Shown: in pieces, positions 49,318 through 62,434 of the stretch
Layout: every line of letters starts with the position of its first letter
Numbering within the stretch: position 1 is the stretch's first letter
Assembly: GCF_001039355.2 (NCBI RefSeq)
Contig: NW_019775512.1
Coordinates: 171,703-235,702 of the forward strand
Direction of reading: 5' to 3'
Length of the DNA: 64,000 nt
Origin: Lingula anatina
Taxonomy: Eukaryota > Brachiopoda > Lingulata > Lingulida > Lingulidae
The notes under the pieces: generated by a model
What the model was told of the DNA's origin: nothing
Databases searched by the model: none
Seen by the model: the letters and a program-made list of their open reading frames with translations, nothing else
Made by a program: the position numbers and the translations under genes

Positions 49318-52300
49318 GTTTGTTCACGTTTTCTCTCGCTTTTCCACGGAAGAGTGCACCTGCCGTCCCACAGTCAAGAAAAGCGTCGCGTGTGCCGTAT
49401 TTGAAGTTTCAGGCTATCACTGTTATTATCATACTGTATTTTTGTAAATAAGTGACAGTTAAACAATTCACGACCACATTTTACACAGTGAAATTGCCCT
49501 GTTTTATGGATTTCCTCTGCATTTGACGAAAAGAGCGCAATGTATTCTGGGTAGACGATACAAAAAGTCTTTGTTCAGTGTGTAAGCTAGAAAAGCAGAA
49601 GAAAATTAATATTGTCGCGTGAAGAAAAAAAAAACTTCAATTAAAGACATTCTTTGTTACATAATATTATCAAGTAATTAGTCAATTAAAACATCTTTTC
49701 ATTTATAAATATAGGCCTACTTATTCTAAGCCTATTTTATTTGTTTATTTTTAATATATTAATTTTTTTATGTTATTGTTTTTTTCTTTTATTTTACGTA
49801 AATATTAGGTTTTGACGATGATGGCACAATATCTTGTTAAAGGGACATCAACACTGATGTTGAATACGTCGATCAGCGATTCCTTTAGGACAGGTACTTC
49901 ACTAGTTTAATTATCTTCGGTTAAAATAAAAAAAATAATTAAGAAGATTAAAAAAATCCACGCAATAGGGGCCTACTCTAACTCAATTATTTTACGGACA
50001 CGGTGACTACATCAGTGGCGGATTCAGAGGGGGGGGGGGTGAGAGGGGGCAGGACCCCCCTTCGATTTCTGAAAAAAGTAGGCATAGCCTACACTAATAT
50101 ATATAGGCCTATAGGCCTATACCCCTCTTGGAATTAGAATTTTGACTAGTATGGCTACCAAACCGTACCAAATGGCACTGTTCGCCCTCTAAAATACCAA
50201 CAATTTTCGAAACCCACGCCAACCGGGGGAGGAGGGTCAGCTTCGCATCCGCGCCCCCCCCCCCTTTCAAATAATCCTGGATCCGCCCCTGTAGGCCTAC
50301 ATCATCAGTAAGACCACAGATGACGCACTGGTAGGCCGACATAGCATCGCATAATTTCTGTTGACTATCAAATGATTTTGTAAGAATATGCATGTCAGAT
50401 AGCTAGGGCCTAAATTAAGATAATTGTTGTGATTAGAAATGATATTCTGGGCCTAAATCAGGGAAGATAAAACCACTCCCTGCAATAGGTCCCCGAACAA
50501 ACCTCAAGGTCCAACCATTTCAGCCAAATAATCAAATGTTTCTCGTCTGCCTGCCTAGGTGTAGGCTAGTCTCGATATAATTAGTGAAAAAATCGAATCG
50601 TCGAAAGCAATTATGAGAAAAGTTAGTGCAGTGTATGTAACAGCTATGGAATCAGATATTCAGGGTTTGCTAACCTCTGACAATGTGGATGGAAAAATTG
50701 TCTTGGCCCACGGTGCGTATTTGTATTTTTCATGAATAAATCGTTTCCGATCCTGACGTCCGATGTGTTTTTGGAAAGACGTTAAATGAAGGAAAAGTGA
50801 GATTTTCCGATGGACTGGGAGGGAGAAAAGGATTAACTAATACTTAAACAATAAGATAAAAGTATATTTTAAAAAGCAAAAAAAAAGAGTGTTGGGTGGA
50901 ACTGCCCAACCCCTGCAGCCTACAAAAGTGAGAAAAACCCGAGTGTGAAGCTGTCACGGTTACGAGGCCTTCCATTGTCTACAATTGTAACTTAATACCG
51001 TTACGAAATACGTCCTCTGTATTAGTTAACGTGTACATTTCCAGCGAGGGTCTTGTGCGGGGCATGGCGTGCATGTGCACTTGAATGGCAACACATTTTT
51101 GTTTTAGCGTCATGTTTATATCATTGACTTCATCAGCTGTGTTTTTATACATGAACCACGACCTATCCTATTTATTTTAGGGGCGACCGGATGTGCATGC
51201 TTATTGATACCTATAGGTTACATCAAGTAATTAAATAAATTAATTATTATTGATTTATTTATTTTGCGCACAAGATGTGCACATGATTTACCGGAAAATT
51301 AGACACATGAAAGAGAATTAAAAGGTGTTTAGTTCAGACAATGGAAACAATAAAAGTAGATCTGAGGTTCGGAATCGTTTTTATGAAAATATACAGAATG
51401 AAAATAGAAATGGGAAATGACCAAAAAGTTCGTCTGAGAGAGCTTGTACTTGTAGGGGATGGACAAATCACCTTCAGTGTCAAAGTATCCTTCAAGATCA
51501 GCATGAAGTTGTTCATAATCCCTCTTAACACTGTTACACTGAAATAACCAATTTTATAAAAGAGACACCGTGCATGACCGCGCGCACATGTGTGTGTGTG
51601 TGTGTGTGCACGTGTGTGTACGGAGCGCGTGCCGGGGTGGGGCACATTATTTTCCTGTGACAGAAAAGCTAAGGGCGTCGTGCCCCGCCCTCCTCCAAGC
51701 CGCCATTGTGATATTAACAGTTGTCCTGACGGTCGTTCAGTTGGCTCGATTACGAAACGAGTTATTCACGGTAACCAATGCCCCACAGGGTCGAGTGCTC
51801 ATTCAGCGCGTTGACTTCTTAAAGTCAAATATCAGATAAAGATACTTCACTTTGTTTCAATAAAAGTCTCGTACTTCAACCAAGTCTCAGAATGCGATAT
51901 CTGAAGCCCAACAGCTGTGTAAGTAATTAAGTATTAATGGCTTACATTAACGCAGGTAAGTCAGGTTGGGCAAACATGCAACGGACACATTGAATGATGA
52001 AACAATAACATCTCTCCTTGTAAACAGTAATTTCATTAAGGCGCTATTGGCTAGTGATAACTTCAAGGATCATACACTTCTTTTCTGTAAGAAGCAACTG
52101 TGCACTAATATTATTGTTAAAATTAATTATGATGACCATGAATATCAAGATAATTGAACCGTTAGCGTCAATAAAAGAGACACGGTGCATGACATGCGGA
52201 CATAAGATTTAATTTTAAAAATATGATGGATTTGTATGAAGTTGTAGATATCAGATTAAGCTTGCTCGGCTTATTTTAATATATATCTATATGTATTTTT

Positions 52301-53076
52301 TAGTTAATTTTTAAAAAATAAGGAACTGCTTACTGATCATGAGCTGTTTGTTTTCTAAGTTAAACAAATAAAATTTATAGACATATTTTTTTAAAAAGTT
52401 GTTTAATATAAATAGGTGTTGTCTTGGAGAATTATTTATGTTTTCCCTCTAAAATGAAGATTTTATCTGCCAGACACTGATGATATTTCAAAAAACTTCC
52501 CCGTGTAAATTTTGTTTCTACACTGATACGAAAAATAAACCGCGATACCGAAAATAATTCATAACACTGACTGTATAAGAATTGGCATTTAATATTCGCC
52601 CATGTGTTAGTTTCTCAGAAGCCGTGAGAGCATCTAACACAGGGCGGTCTCGCCACAGCTGAGCTTACAAATGTTAAAACATTCTCACAGACGTCAAGGC
52701 TGAAATCGAGGACGAACATCACGCCGTCAAAGGAACAGATATAGAATTTCAGCTTGGAGCAAATTGTCGCAGTCTGCTTTTATGTCGCAAATGCCTCGAC
52801 TTTAGATATCTCTATGAAATTCTATGTAAACTTGCTCTGATGAAAAAAAAATCAATGTGAAGATATAAGGCAACTTCACACCAACTTCCTTTCTAAATCC
52901 GGGAGCTAACGAAATTGTTTAATTCCACTCAAGCGCAGCACTGGGATTTATCCGAGTCATTTTTTTTTTAGCGGAAAAAGCATCAAGGCTGAGTTTACTT
53001 GATATCGCTAAATCTGAAAACAGGGAGATTAGAGGTGTCGAATATACATAAGTTGAGGTGTGTTTATTTTACAGAA
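49318..53076. other. Intergenic region between EMC1 and the PAN-fibrinogen gene
   Basis: The two genes are transcribed away from each other. Nothing recognisable apart from a MITE (50015-50291), a TG run (51587-51619) and AT-rich sequence. The EMC1 promoter should lie just above 49317. No TATA box was evident. Confidence 0.55.
50015..50291. mobile_element. MITE with cagtggcggattcag / ctggatccgcccctg ends
   Basis: The inverted ends flank G-rich and C-rich tracts. On the minus strand it opens a frame reading LQGRIQDYLKGGGGAD, a peptide I recognise as a frequent mistranslation of such elements in invertebrate gene models. It should not be annotated as protein. Confidence 0.8.
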
Positions 53077-56000
53077 ATGACCAGTATAAGAGGACACACA
53101 ATTGGATCCTTAACGGGACTTGTCTTACTTCTGTTCTCGGTTTTAGTGACAGGCCAGTCCATTGAGACCGGGGGGTCACCCCTGAAGTTTGCGCGGTTCG
53201 TGAAGCGTCACGGCAGCTCGAGGGCGCTGATCGGTCACGTTAGGGAAACGCTGACGACGATCTCCCAGGGTGAATGTGCACATCTTTGCCTTTCAGACGA
53301 TCTGTGTGTCTCCATCAACACGCACGCCATTAACGGGACGTTTCAATGCGAGTTAAATAAAGCGGCAGCGTCCGAGGACGGCTCAGACACGAGAATTATT
53401 CCTGGGTATAATTACTACGAGAAGGTAAGAAGACGGGCAAACTCTAAATCAACCCACTGACCGTTGCCTATTATCGTCTAAAATCTTTAAAATATTTATA
53501 AATGTTATCGTCCTTAGCCGTAACACTTGCGTAAGAAACTAGTATCTTCAATTATAAATGAGCTGTTAATCAAAAGGAGACATGCGCTTTCTTCGGGTTT
53601 TAGTTTTTTAAGGTTATGTGGGCAAGTTCAACGTTATGTTGGTTAAAATTTTTGGATTTCTTTTATCTAAATTCTGATTTGCTCCCTGTAACAAAACTTT
53701 TTAATCGCGTATCTAAATTTGATATTAATTTTATAAAACAAATGTTGAATCAAGGCGTTGTCGTTTGTAATAAGCCTACCATAAAAAACATCAGTGGATA
53801 TCAAATGAAGATTGTCCTTTGGCCTTATTCTAATTTTTCAATTTCACCCTTAGTAGAAAAATACACCGCTTGAAATACGGGTATGAAACTGATTAAATAA
53901 ATAAAATAAATCGAAAAAAAAAACACTGATTTTGGCAAGCATTCACTGGGGCACATTATTTAAAAAAGTGAAACCACCAAACTATATTTGAATTTCACTA
54001 CTTATTAGATTTATTTTATTTTTATTTTGGAAATGAAAGGACCCATTTCTCACGTGACAAGTCGTGTGAAATAACAACTATAAATTACATCTTTTTGAAA
54101 AATGATGTAACACATAAATGATTTGATCACATTTGGGAGCGAAAAGAAACACTGCTCTTGATTACAATACGGTCTGGCAACGCCGCAAGCATCCTGCGTT
54201 ATCCCCAGGCTTCGTTTTATACCAGACCAAACAAATGCTTGACAAAACAACATCCAATAATCTCCTTATTTACATATTATCCTACATCAACCTTACCGAC
54301 AGCGACGAGTCATTGATTTTTAGACGTTAAAAGCACTTAATACGTGTATTATATTTTAGGCAAACGGATTAGATAATGAATAATTATTGGATAATGAAAA
54401 AAATTGAACTGCGAAATAGTGGTTCACATTTGAGACCTTTTCGATCTATCTTAACACTAACATGACATAGGATCGAAGAGTGTGACTTTACAAAGTAGAA
54501 TTCTAATATATCACAACGCCACGGATACTCTGTATTTCCATATTTGTAAAAGTCTCAATGGGCTCCGTAACTCGAAAACATCGCGTGTTGCAAAAAGCGA
54601 TATCACATAGAGGCTACGATGTATAATGGGGCGAGTATGGGCGAGTTATGGAATCGAGACGCTTGCGCTCATGCAGTTGCAGTGCGTGATGATTTCCAGT
54701 ATTGGGGCCTTGAAATCAAAGGTGATAAATCAATCTGACAGATACTTTAAAGAAAACATGTCTTTTTTATTTCAGATACTTAACAGCGACTGTGACAAGA
54801 TATCAAGATGGGGTACTGTAGTTTAATATCACTCTTACATTCGATTTATCATAGAACTTAATCAGTTAATTAAAGAAAAAAATAATGAAACAAATTTTCA
54901 TTACGTACGAAAAATAATATAATTAATTAATTGAATGTACATTATTTTAGAGGTTGCTTTTAAAATGCTCACCCTGAAATGTTGATATGCGTGTTTGCGT
55001 TACAGTGAATTATAAAATTAATGTCGTGTGCACGTATCTAGTACGTGGTGCGTGGTCATACATGTAGCTAGCTACGATGTTTATTCAAATGTCTGCCGGC
55101 GACTCTATTCATAAGCGTCAGATTTTCAACAATTATACCAGCACAGTTTTTTCTGACCGTACCAACGACGAATCCATTCGGGCCAAGTACCCCCCCCCCC
55201 CCCCGCCCTTACCGCCAGAGGCATGAGTGCACGTATTATTTATAACCTCCTCCTTCCCTAAAAAGACAACACGCAGCTTGTGTCCAAAGTGAAACGAGAT
55301 ACAGGTTGCCAATATTTTCGTCCATGTGCTCTATATTACAGCAAATTTAGTATCTTCCTCGTCTACAAAGCATTTTCCTCGCCTGCCCGCCAGTGTGTAG
55401 CTCTTGATTACACGCAGCCTCAAACCTTTGCTCTCATTGATTAAAAACTGTTGCTCCCCCCTCCCCAACTCAACTTATAGCCACATCTAACACAATACAC
55501 ACCCAACACATCGCATGCCCGATGTGCACAATCCTCACACCATCTCACGCACTTGCTTCCTATTATTCCGTCAGTACAAGCTAATCTGCAAAGATGTAGC
55601 CTAAATGGGCTTTCAGATGATCCGAGTACTAACTGATCCGACAACTAAACATGGCCGTCCCCACTTCAAATTGAATGCTGCTAATTCCATGATGGTCTCC
55701 CCGCCTCCACACGCGCCTTCGCTGCAGGTGCATAGCAAGATTAAATTCGTATAATGGCGCGTGTGGAGGTGGGGAAATTATGTAAAGAAAAGTCTCTCCT
55801 AAATAATACACAGAATACTCATGACTGCATGGAGTTGGTAACTCCGCTGCCAAATAAAATTGTCCATTTTTCGATAATTGTTCCCTCTTTCTCCTTCCAG
55901 TGACCCTGTCTATGCAGCCCGTGGGGTTCCCAAGGGTATTCAAAGCCAGATGCCGCGGGAAGTGGTTGGTCATTCAAAGCCGCAAGATCGGAGATCTCTT

Positions 56001-56535
56001 CTTCAACAGAACATGGGCGGAGTATACCAAAGGATTCGGAAACCCAGTCCTCGGGGACTACTGGATTGGAAATGACATCATTTCTTACGTCACCAATAGC
56101 GGAAACTACAGACTTAAGGTTGAACTGACAACTTGGGATGGCACACAACATGTGTTTAAGTACACTTCGTTTCGCGTCGGTTCCCCTTCGGATGGATATC
56201 GTCTTTTCTTGCAAGATTTTAAAGGGTTCTGGGGCGTAACTAACTTCACCTCAAACGACTCGAGTTGCCCATCTGCAGACACGTGTTCCAGCGGGCAGAC
56301 GTTCTCTACCTGCGACTATGGCGGCGAGTCGCACTGCGCATGCGCCAATGGTGGAGGATGGTGGTACGGCCCCAACTGCACGGAGCTGGGTCTGAACTCC
56401 TGGTATCCGGGCACTGGGCACTGTGATGTGAACTCAGGGCAGTATGAGTGCTGTATGAAGTACGCTGGGATGGAAGGAGAGAACTGTGGACTTAATTGTG
56501 TGTTAGAGAAAGTAGAGATGATGATTGCTAAATAA
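53077..56535 (+). CDS. Secreted PAN/Apple-like plus fibrinogen-related domain protein
   Basis: Exons 53077-53424, 54776-54812 and 55901-56535 join in phase (0, then 1) into 339 residues. The start ATG follows a possible acceptor (ttttacag), so an upstream untranslated exon is likely. Residues 1-26 form a signal peptide (LTGLVLLLFSVLVTG). About 50-116 resemble a PAN/Apple module (GECAHLCLSDDLC, CELNKA, GYNYYEK). From about 130 a fibrinogen-like fold follows: RGKWLVIQSRKIGDLFFNR, EYTKGFGNP, GDYWIGNDIIS, YRLKVELTTWDG, then GGGWWYGPNC. Family members bind carbohydrates or acetylated groups outside cells, often in innate immunity. The usual Asp-rich calcium loop before the CA..GGWWY signature is replaced by a Cys-containing FSTCDYGGESHCACANGG, and the C-terminus carries extra cysteines (ECCMKY, NCGLNC). 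Ligand binding may differ. Confidence 0.85.
55152..55187. repeat. Single unit related to the 59062 minisatellite
   Basis: ctgaccgtaccaacgacg then aatccattcgggc matches the unit structure of the array at 59062-59319. It lies in the second intron of the PAN-fibrinogen gene, before a poly-C run. Confidence 0.6.
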
Positions 56536-57407
56536 GCAAAGAATAAATAAAAATAATTAAACGGAATTGAACATTAATTTTCAAAATGAAGTTCGGCCTT
56601 ACTGCTTTATAAGAGTTCAGAGTTTTAATTTTTCACAAAGTAAAATAAATAGCTAAATATCTGCGGACTTAATATGGCCAGCTCCACTTAAAAAAAATGC
56701 TGCCTAATCCCCTTATAGTCTCCCTACCTCTACATGTGCCATCTGTACAGGGGCCTAGCTATTGAATCTCTAAGCCAAATTTTAATCTGTTTAATCGCTT
56801 GGGCCCTGTGGTAAAACATATTTTCATTTTGACAAATTTAAAAGTCCATCAGAATTGCCTTCTCTGTCTTAATACTTTCGCTATGCGTCCATTTATCAAA
56901 GTGAATAGAAGAAATTTCCAGTGCAAACATGTTATCTTTCGTTTCTTTGCTTCTTTGCTTTAGAATAAAACTTACAAAAAATTATTTGTCTAATTTTCTG
57001 TTCTTAATGGTCTCTGAGTTGATTCCCAAACCACTCTGAAGAGTACAGTGCATGCATAACAGCAATACAAGTCCCATTACTTGTTTCCACATTTAGCAGC
57101 AACATATTAAAATGAGTTGTTAACCTACAATTTCTCAGCTGCTACAGAAAACATTGTGCTTTAGTTACAAGTTGTTCCTTTTCTTTTTTGTTTGATTTTT
57201 GAGATTCTTTTGTCTTAAGACTTAGAAAAACACTTTATACAGTATACGCAGCAGCAGCTGCATTAAAAAAGAGTAAATACAGAGAATTACCTTTTGTCGG
57301 ACTGGGGCTGTTTTCATAATACGTCCAGCTAAGCGTAAATCATACCTTTGTAAGTTTTGCATAGCAAGAAACAGCTGGCCTATTCAACTAACTGCTTTTG
57401 AATCACA

Positions 57408-58706
57408 CCCAGCGGGCAAATTATGTTGTTTTTTTAAACAACGTTGAACCATAACGTTGAAAAGACATTGAATAAACGTTGGATTTGAAAGTCGTGTTAA
57501 CCTCAGATAACAACATTGTATCAACGTCAGAAAACAATGTTATATTAACCCCACCCAGCGGGAAATTAGCCTGGATGTGTTAAGCAGTAGGACATGGCTA
57601 AATATATGTAGCGTATAAAAGTATGGCCTTTAAAGCAATGATAACTTTTCCTTTGAGATTCAAAATTCCGCAAGAAATACATTGTAAATAATGCATATAA
57701 ATATATTCTATTGCATTTTACCACTAAAACGGCCGTTATTGTAGTAAAAATAAAACCTGTGCTTGTCTGTGCTTCCCAGTCGTTAAGGCAACCGTTGCCA
57801 ATAACGTTAGGGTGTCACGCGGATTCTCGCGTTCATTCGAGACCAAAATAACTTCTGGCGGCAAAAGCCTGATGCAATAGCAGACGTAAGTTGCGAGTTT
57901 TTGTACAGTGCGTCGGATAACGAACAGCCCAGAATAGCACAGATAGCACACATTGTAGATATAAATACATTTTTAGCAATAAGACGAATATATCTTATGA
58001 ATCTTATATTATTGTTATGGTGTTGTTGTTGTCTGCTTTTCCCGCGGTTTTAAGTAGGTCACCAGAAACTATCGCTCGATATCGCGTGACTATGCAATGT
58101 CAGAGAGGGCTCCGTCAGCTAAAATCGCTTAAGAGATTTAAACAAAAATCCAAACGTTTAGGAAAAAACCCTGGACTAACTTTGAATGCAGGAATGGGGT
58201 CGCTGACCATTGGTGAGTACGGGAAAATTGCCGTTTACTCCAGGAAAATCCAATTTTTGGCCAAAACGAAGAGTTATTACTAAAGAAATGTTAAATTAAA
58301 GGTGGGCTTCATTTACACCAACTTATTCATCCTAGTGTTAGCTGACCTTCCAAGGAATTCAGTTTATTGGAATGTGTTTCTGAATAAGTTAGGGAAAGTC
58401 ACTAGTTAACTAAAGACACAAAACAACTGTCACTTTTACTTTAAAACCATTTTTTTATTATTTTGATAAATTTCATAAGAGTATTGATAAACAAAGTATC
58501 ACGTTTTCAATAAATAATATTTTAAATTACAATCCATAACTGCAAGGCTGTGTCATTGACCAAAATACAACGTTGAGTCAACGTCACATTATGACTGTGT
58601 TTCGACGTGGCTGGATTTACGTTGATTTTACGTTGAATTTAGGTAGATCAACGGCAATTCAATGTATCAACCTGTTTTCAAAGTTGATCCAACGCCACTA
58701 TGCCTG
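57408..58706. mobile_element. ~1.3-kb DNA element with cccagcgggca / tgcctgctgg ends and AACGTTG arrays
   Basis: The ends are inverted. The subterminal regions carry many caacgtt/aacgttg and caacgtca motifs, dense at 57440-57545 and 58570-58700. A second cccagcggg at 57549 suggests nesting. No transposase frame is visible. The segment at 61011-61560 lacks it. Confidence 0.78.
58163..58280 (+). repeat. Dispersed ~115-bp repeat, copy 2
   Basis: Relative of 18443-18562, here inside the AACGTTG-type element, suggesting that the 18.4-kb copy is also transposon-derived. Confidence 0.7.
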
Positions 58707-59061
58707 CTGGCATATTTGTAGTATATCATTGACGTGGCGGTTTTTCCAACACTGTGAAGAGAAAGTGCGCAGTTATGCTGACATCTCATTCGAGTCACTG
58801 TGAAACAGCGGAGAAGAAATGAGATTCCAAATTATCTGAAATCACCACAGAGGAATTTCTGAACCTTTCAGGTAAGTTTATGAAGGACATTTATATATCT
58901 TAATGTTAATTAAAATGAACTTTACTAGCAACTTTATTAGACCAGAGCCCTTCAAAACTGCGTGACGCCGTAGTTAAAAAGAAACTACGTTTATCATCAA
59001 ATAGGGTGGTTATATATCTACTCGGGCCTCAGATTGATTTTCACTGAATATTTACAGATGT

Positions 59062-59319
59062 GAATCCATTGGGGCACTGTGCCCTCTCCCCCACATATCA
59101 TCAATCTTGCCGTACCAAAGTCGAATCCATTCGGGCACTGCAGCCTCTCCCCCACATCTAATTAATCTTGCCGTACCAAAGTCAAATCCATTGGGGCACT
59201 GTGCCCTCTCCTCCACATTGCATTAATCTGGCCGTACCAAAGGCGAATCCATTAGAGCACAGTAACCCCCACCCCCAATCTATTTAGTCTGACTGTACAA
59301 AAGGCGAATCCATTCCGAG
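59062..59319. repeat. Minisatellite, ~61-bp unit, just over four copies
   Basis: Units begin gaatccattggggcac or variants and end ccgtaccaaaggc or variants. Divergence grows from left to right. Confidence 0.9.
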
Positions 59320-59940
59320 AATGGATGAAAGTGAACATGTTGGCTTTAAATGATAGTAAGACTGAGATGATATGGTTTACATCAAAGTTAAACGCAAATA
59401 GGAAAAATGCAGCAAATGCCAACATTTGCATAGGAGATGTTCTTATAAAACCATCTAGTTCTGTAAAAGATCTGGGAGTTACCCTCGATGAAAAGGGCAC
59501 TATGGGGAAGCGAGTATCTGAAGTGTGTAAATCAGCATCTTATGCACTATGGCGCATTGGAAAAATAAGGAAAGTTTTAAATAACAAAACAACTGAAAAA
59601 TTAGTACATGCATTTATATCATCAAGATTAGACTACTGCTTTTTGCTATTTGTGACTATCACATTAAAAAGTTACAAGTTATTCAAAATTCAGCTGCAAA
59701 ACTGGTTTGTCAAATAAAGTACACACCATATCACTCCCATTACACTGGCTGCCTGCGAAGCAGAGGATTGATTTTAAGTACTTTGTATTATTTTTAAGGC
59801 AATCCATTCACAAGGACCATTATATTTATCTGATCTTATCCGTTTTAACTTACCACGGCGGTCCACACGTTTTATAACTGAGAATGATCTTTTTTTAGTG
59901 CTACTTTGGAAACCAAGTGGCAGATTAGTTAGAATATTCA
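59310..59940 (+). mobile_element. Degenerate CR1/jockey-like LINE fragment (end of reverse transcriptase)
   Basis: The frame reads WMKVNMLALNDSKTEMIWF, then IGDVLIKPSSSVKDLGVTLD, CKSASYALWRIGKIRKVL and LVHAFISSRLDYC, the thumb/connection part of CR1- or jockey-type reverse transcriptases. After about 59640 the match continues only with frameshifts (QNSAAKL, then HWLPVRSRI-like pieces), so it is dead. The catalytic FADD/YADD box is absent because of 5' truncation. Confidence 0.82.
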
Positions 59941-60329
59941 GCTAAAGAATCTTTTAGTTTTCAGCTTATTTCGATTTCATATTATATTTACAACAAGAAA
60001 TCAAATAAATATAATAATAAATATACATATTTATTTAAAATTTAGGCATTAAAGACATCCTAAATGTAATTTTCTTATTATTTTATACATTTTGTTAATA
60101 GTTTTTTTTAGATTTATTTCAATATGAAGAAAATAAAGACCATCTAGACCTTCTCTTTGAAATGAAATATACAAATGCAAATCTTTCAAAATTAATAATT
60201 GTACTGTGAGTAAAAATTGCACGGCATGGAATGGGTTGGCAATTCCCATATTTATTTTTTTTTCAAAACATTTGCATTCTTTTTTAACCTGAAAATAACT
60301 CATTAGGGATCTAAGCTAAGCTAAGACCA

Positions 60330-60371
<42 letters not shown>

Positions 60372-60677
60372 TTGCATAAAATATAGCAAGCAACTAGATA
60401 ACCTTACTAAATTGAGTTGGCATACCCATTAATGAATTTACACATTAATTATTTTTGATTATTGCACTGCAGGACTCATTATTTGCTAGTTCATATTTCC
60501 AGTGAGGCTTACTGTTGACAAGTTTCCAGTCCCCAGCTCATTTCTGCTTGCACAGCACCCCTCCCGCTAAAAAAAAAAAAAAAAAAAAAAAAAAATCAAT
60601 ACTGGAGCGGCCCGTTTTCAGTTTTTTTGGGCAGTACATACTTTTCAATGTCTCGTACTGGTTTCAGTTTCTTTCTT

Positions 60678-60713
<36 letters not shown>

Positions 60714-61010
60714 TGAAACGGGTCACATGTCAGCCCTTACAGCATCGCTAGGCGCACTTCGAGCGACATCATAATGTACGAAGATCTTGATTACGAAATA
60801 ACAGTTTCTGCTATTTGTACGCCCCCGTATGGCACAAGTTAAAATTGTCTTTGCGCCTTTGAGAAAAGGAAAGCTCATTTGGTGCGATCGCGCGGCCCAG
60901 GATTAACCCTTAGAAAAAAGGGTTTTCTGCTCTTTATTATTGCGTACTTCAACTAAATTTTGTGACTCAAGACTATCTACATTATGGGCTGAATAATTTC
61001 TGTTAAGTTA

Positions 61011-61560
61011 ATTTTCTGTCCTGAATGGTCTCTTAGTTGATTCCCAAACCAATCTGAAGAGTACAGTGCATGCATAACAGCAATACAAGTCCCATTACTT
61101 GTTTCCACATTTAGCAGCAATATATTAAAGTGAGTTGTTAACCTACACTTTGTCAGCTGCTACAGAAAACATTGTGCCTTAGTTACAAGTTGTTCCTTTT
61201 GTTTTTTGTTTGGATTTTGAGATTCCTTTGTCTTAAGATTTAGAAAAACACTGTATACAGTATACGCATCAGCAGCTGCATTAAAAAAGAGTAAATACAG
61301 TGAATTACCTTTTGTCGAACTTGGGCTGTTTTCATAATGCGTCCAGCTAAGCGTAAATCATACCTTTGTAAGTTTTGCATAGTAAGAAACAGCTAGCCTA
61401 TTCAACTAACTGTTTTTGAATCACAGGCACTGGTATATTTGTAGCATATTATTGACGTGGCGGTTTTCCAACACTGTGAAGAGAAATTGCGCAGTTAGGT
61501 TGACAACTCATTCGAGTCACTGTGAAACAGCGGAGAAGACATTAGATTCCAAATTATCTG
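61011..61560. repeat. Segmental duplication, copy 2 (uninterrupted)
   Basis: See 56995-58855. This copy lies ~0.9 kb upstream of the CARD gene start and lacks the inserted transposon. Confidence 0.85.
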
Positions 61561-62434
61561 AAATTTTATCATAACAGGAAATTTACGAAAATTTCTGGTA
61601 AGTTCATCAAGGACATTTACATTCTAGTTTTACCATTAACTGAGTTAGGCAGAAGCTTTTCAATACTCCCTGACGCCGTAGTTTTAAAGAAAAATGTTAA
61701 CTACAAACATAGTCAATATCTACAGCCACAGAATCATTTTTTGATTTTTCACTGGATGTTCACAGATACCTCTCTGGCTACTTCATAACACGATTTTCTG
61801 CTGCCAGGAAGAAAAAACACAATCTACGGCTCTGGAAGAGCGTTGTGGATTCATGTGCCTGTCTACTACTTTAAGTGTTATAAAAATATTCTACATGTTA
61901 ACAGATTGCGATATGGGTAAACTTACAAAATGTTTTTTCTCTACTAGTTTTGGATACATGTATATGATGTGACAAAAATCAGTGATAAAATCCATTTTTA
62001 AAATTATGGCATTAAAATGTGGCAGTATGCTACTTGTTTGCTGAATCAAAGGTCTGATACAATGTACCTGTATATACTTGTCTACATGTGCATGTATTCT
62101 GTATTTTCAAACAACATATACCGAATGTAGATGTGAAAGCTCTTGGCGATTGTAGAAGCTTTTTATTTTTAAAGTCCAATGCTTCTCAAAATGTACATAG
62201 ACCTCGTTTAAACGTGTTTGTCCTTTATTGGAAACAAAACAGTCATGCCATTCCTGTGCATGGACAAAAATGTTGCAAATGAGTCCATAAAGGTAATGAA
62301 GATGATTTAGATAGCTTCTAAAGTCCATCACTCCCGTCCGTTCGCAATGTAGTTCGTGTTGTAATTGTTTGAAAAAAAATTAATCGATTTTGTTTGAATT
62401 GTTTGAGTAATTATTCCGCAATTTCTTATCACAG

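Larger units (their letters stand above)
56995..58855. repeat. Segmental duplication, copy 1 (interrupted)
   Basis: 56995-57406 and 58707-58840 together match 61011-61560 continuously (shared strings include gattcccaaacca, gtacagtgcatgcataacag, gtcactgtgaaacagcgg). The 1.3 kb in between is an inserted element. Confidence 0.85.
56536..62434. other. Repeat-rich region between the fibrinogen-like and CARD genes
   Basis: No intact host gene is seen. It contains a duplicated ~0.5-1 kb segment, an AACGTTG-rich transposon, a minisatellite, a degraded LINE, CA (60332-60366), poly-A (60569-60595) and poly-T (60679-60712) runs. Stretches 59950-60330 and 61700-62430 show nothing recognisable. Confidence 0.6.

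Noticed and set aside
50109-50393. Minus-strand frame reading LQGRIQDYLKGGGG
   Set aside because: It is translation of the end of a MITE, not a protein gene.
51570-51839. Plus-strand frame with a hydrophobic stretch (AAIVILTVVLTVVQ)
   Set aside because: It opens in a TG microsatellite and has no homologue or splice context that I recognise.
53616-53873. 85-codon frame in the first intron of the PAN-fibrinogen gene
   Set aside because: It is not in phase with flanking exons through usable splice sites and resembles nothing known.
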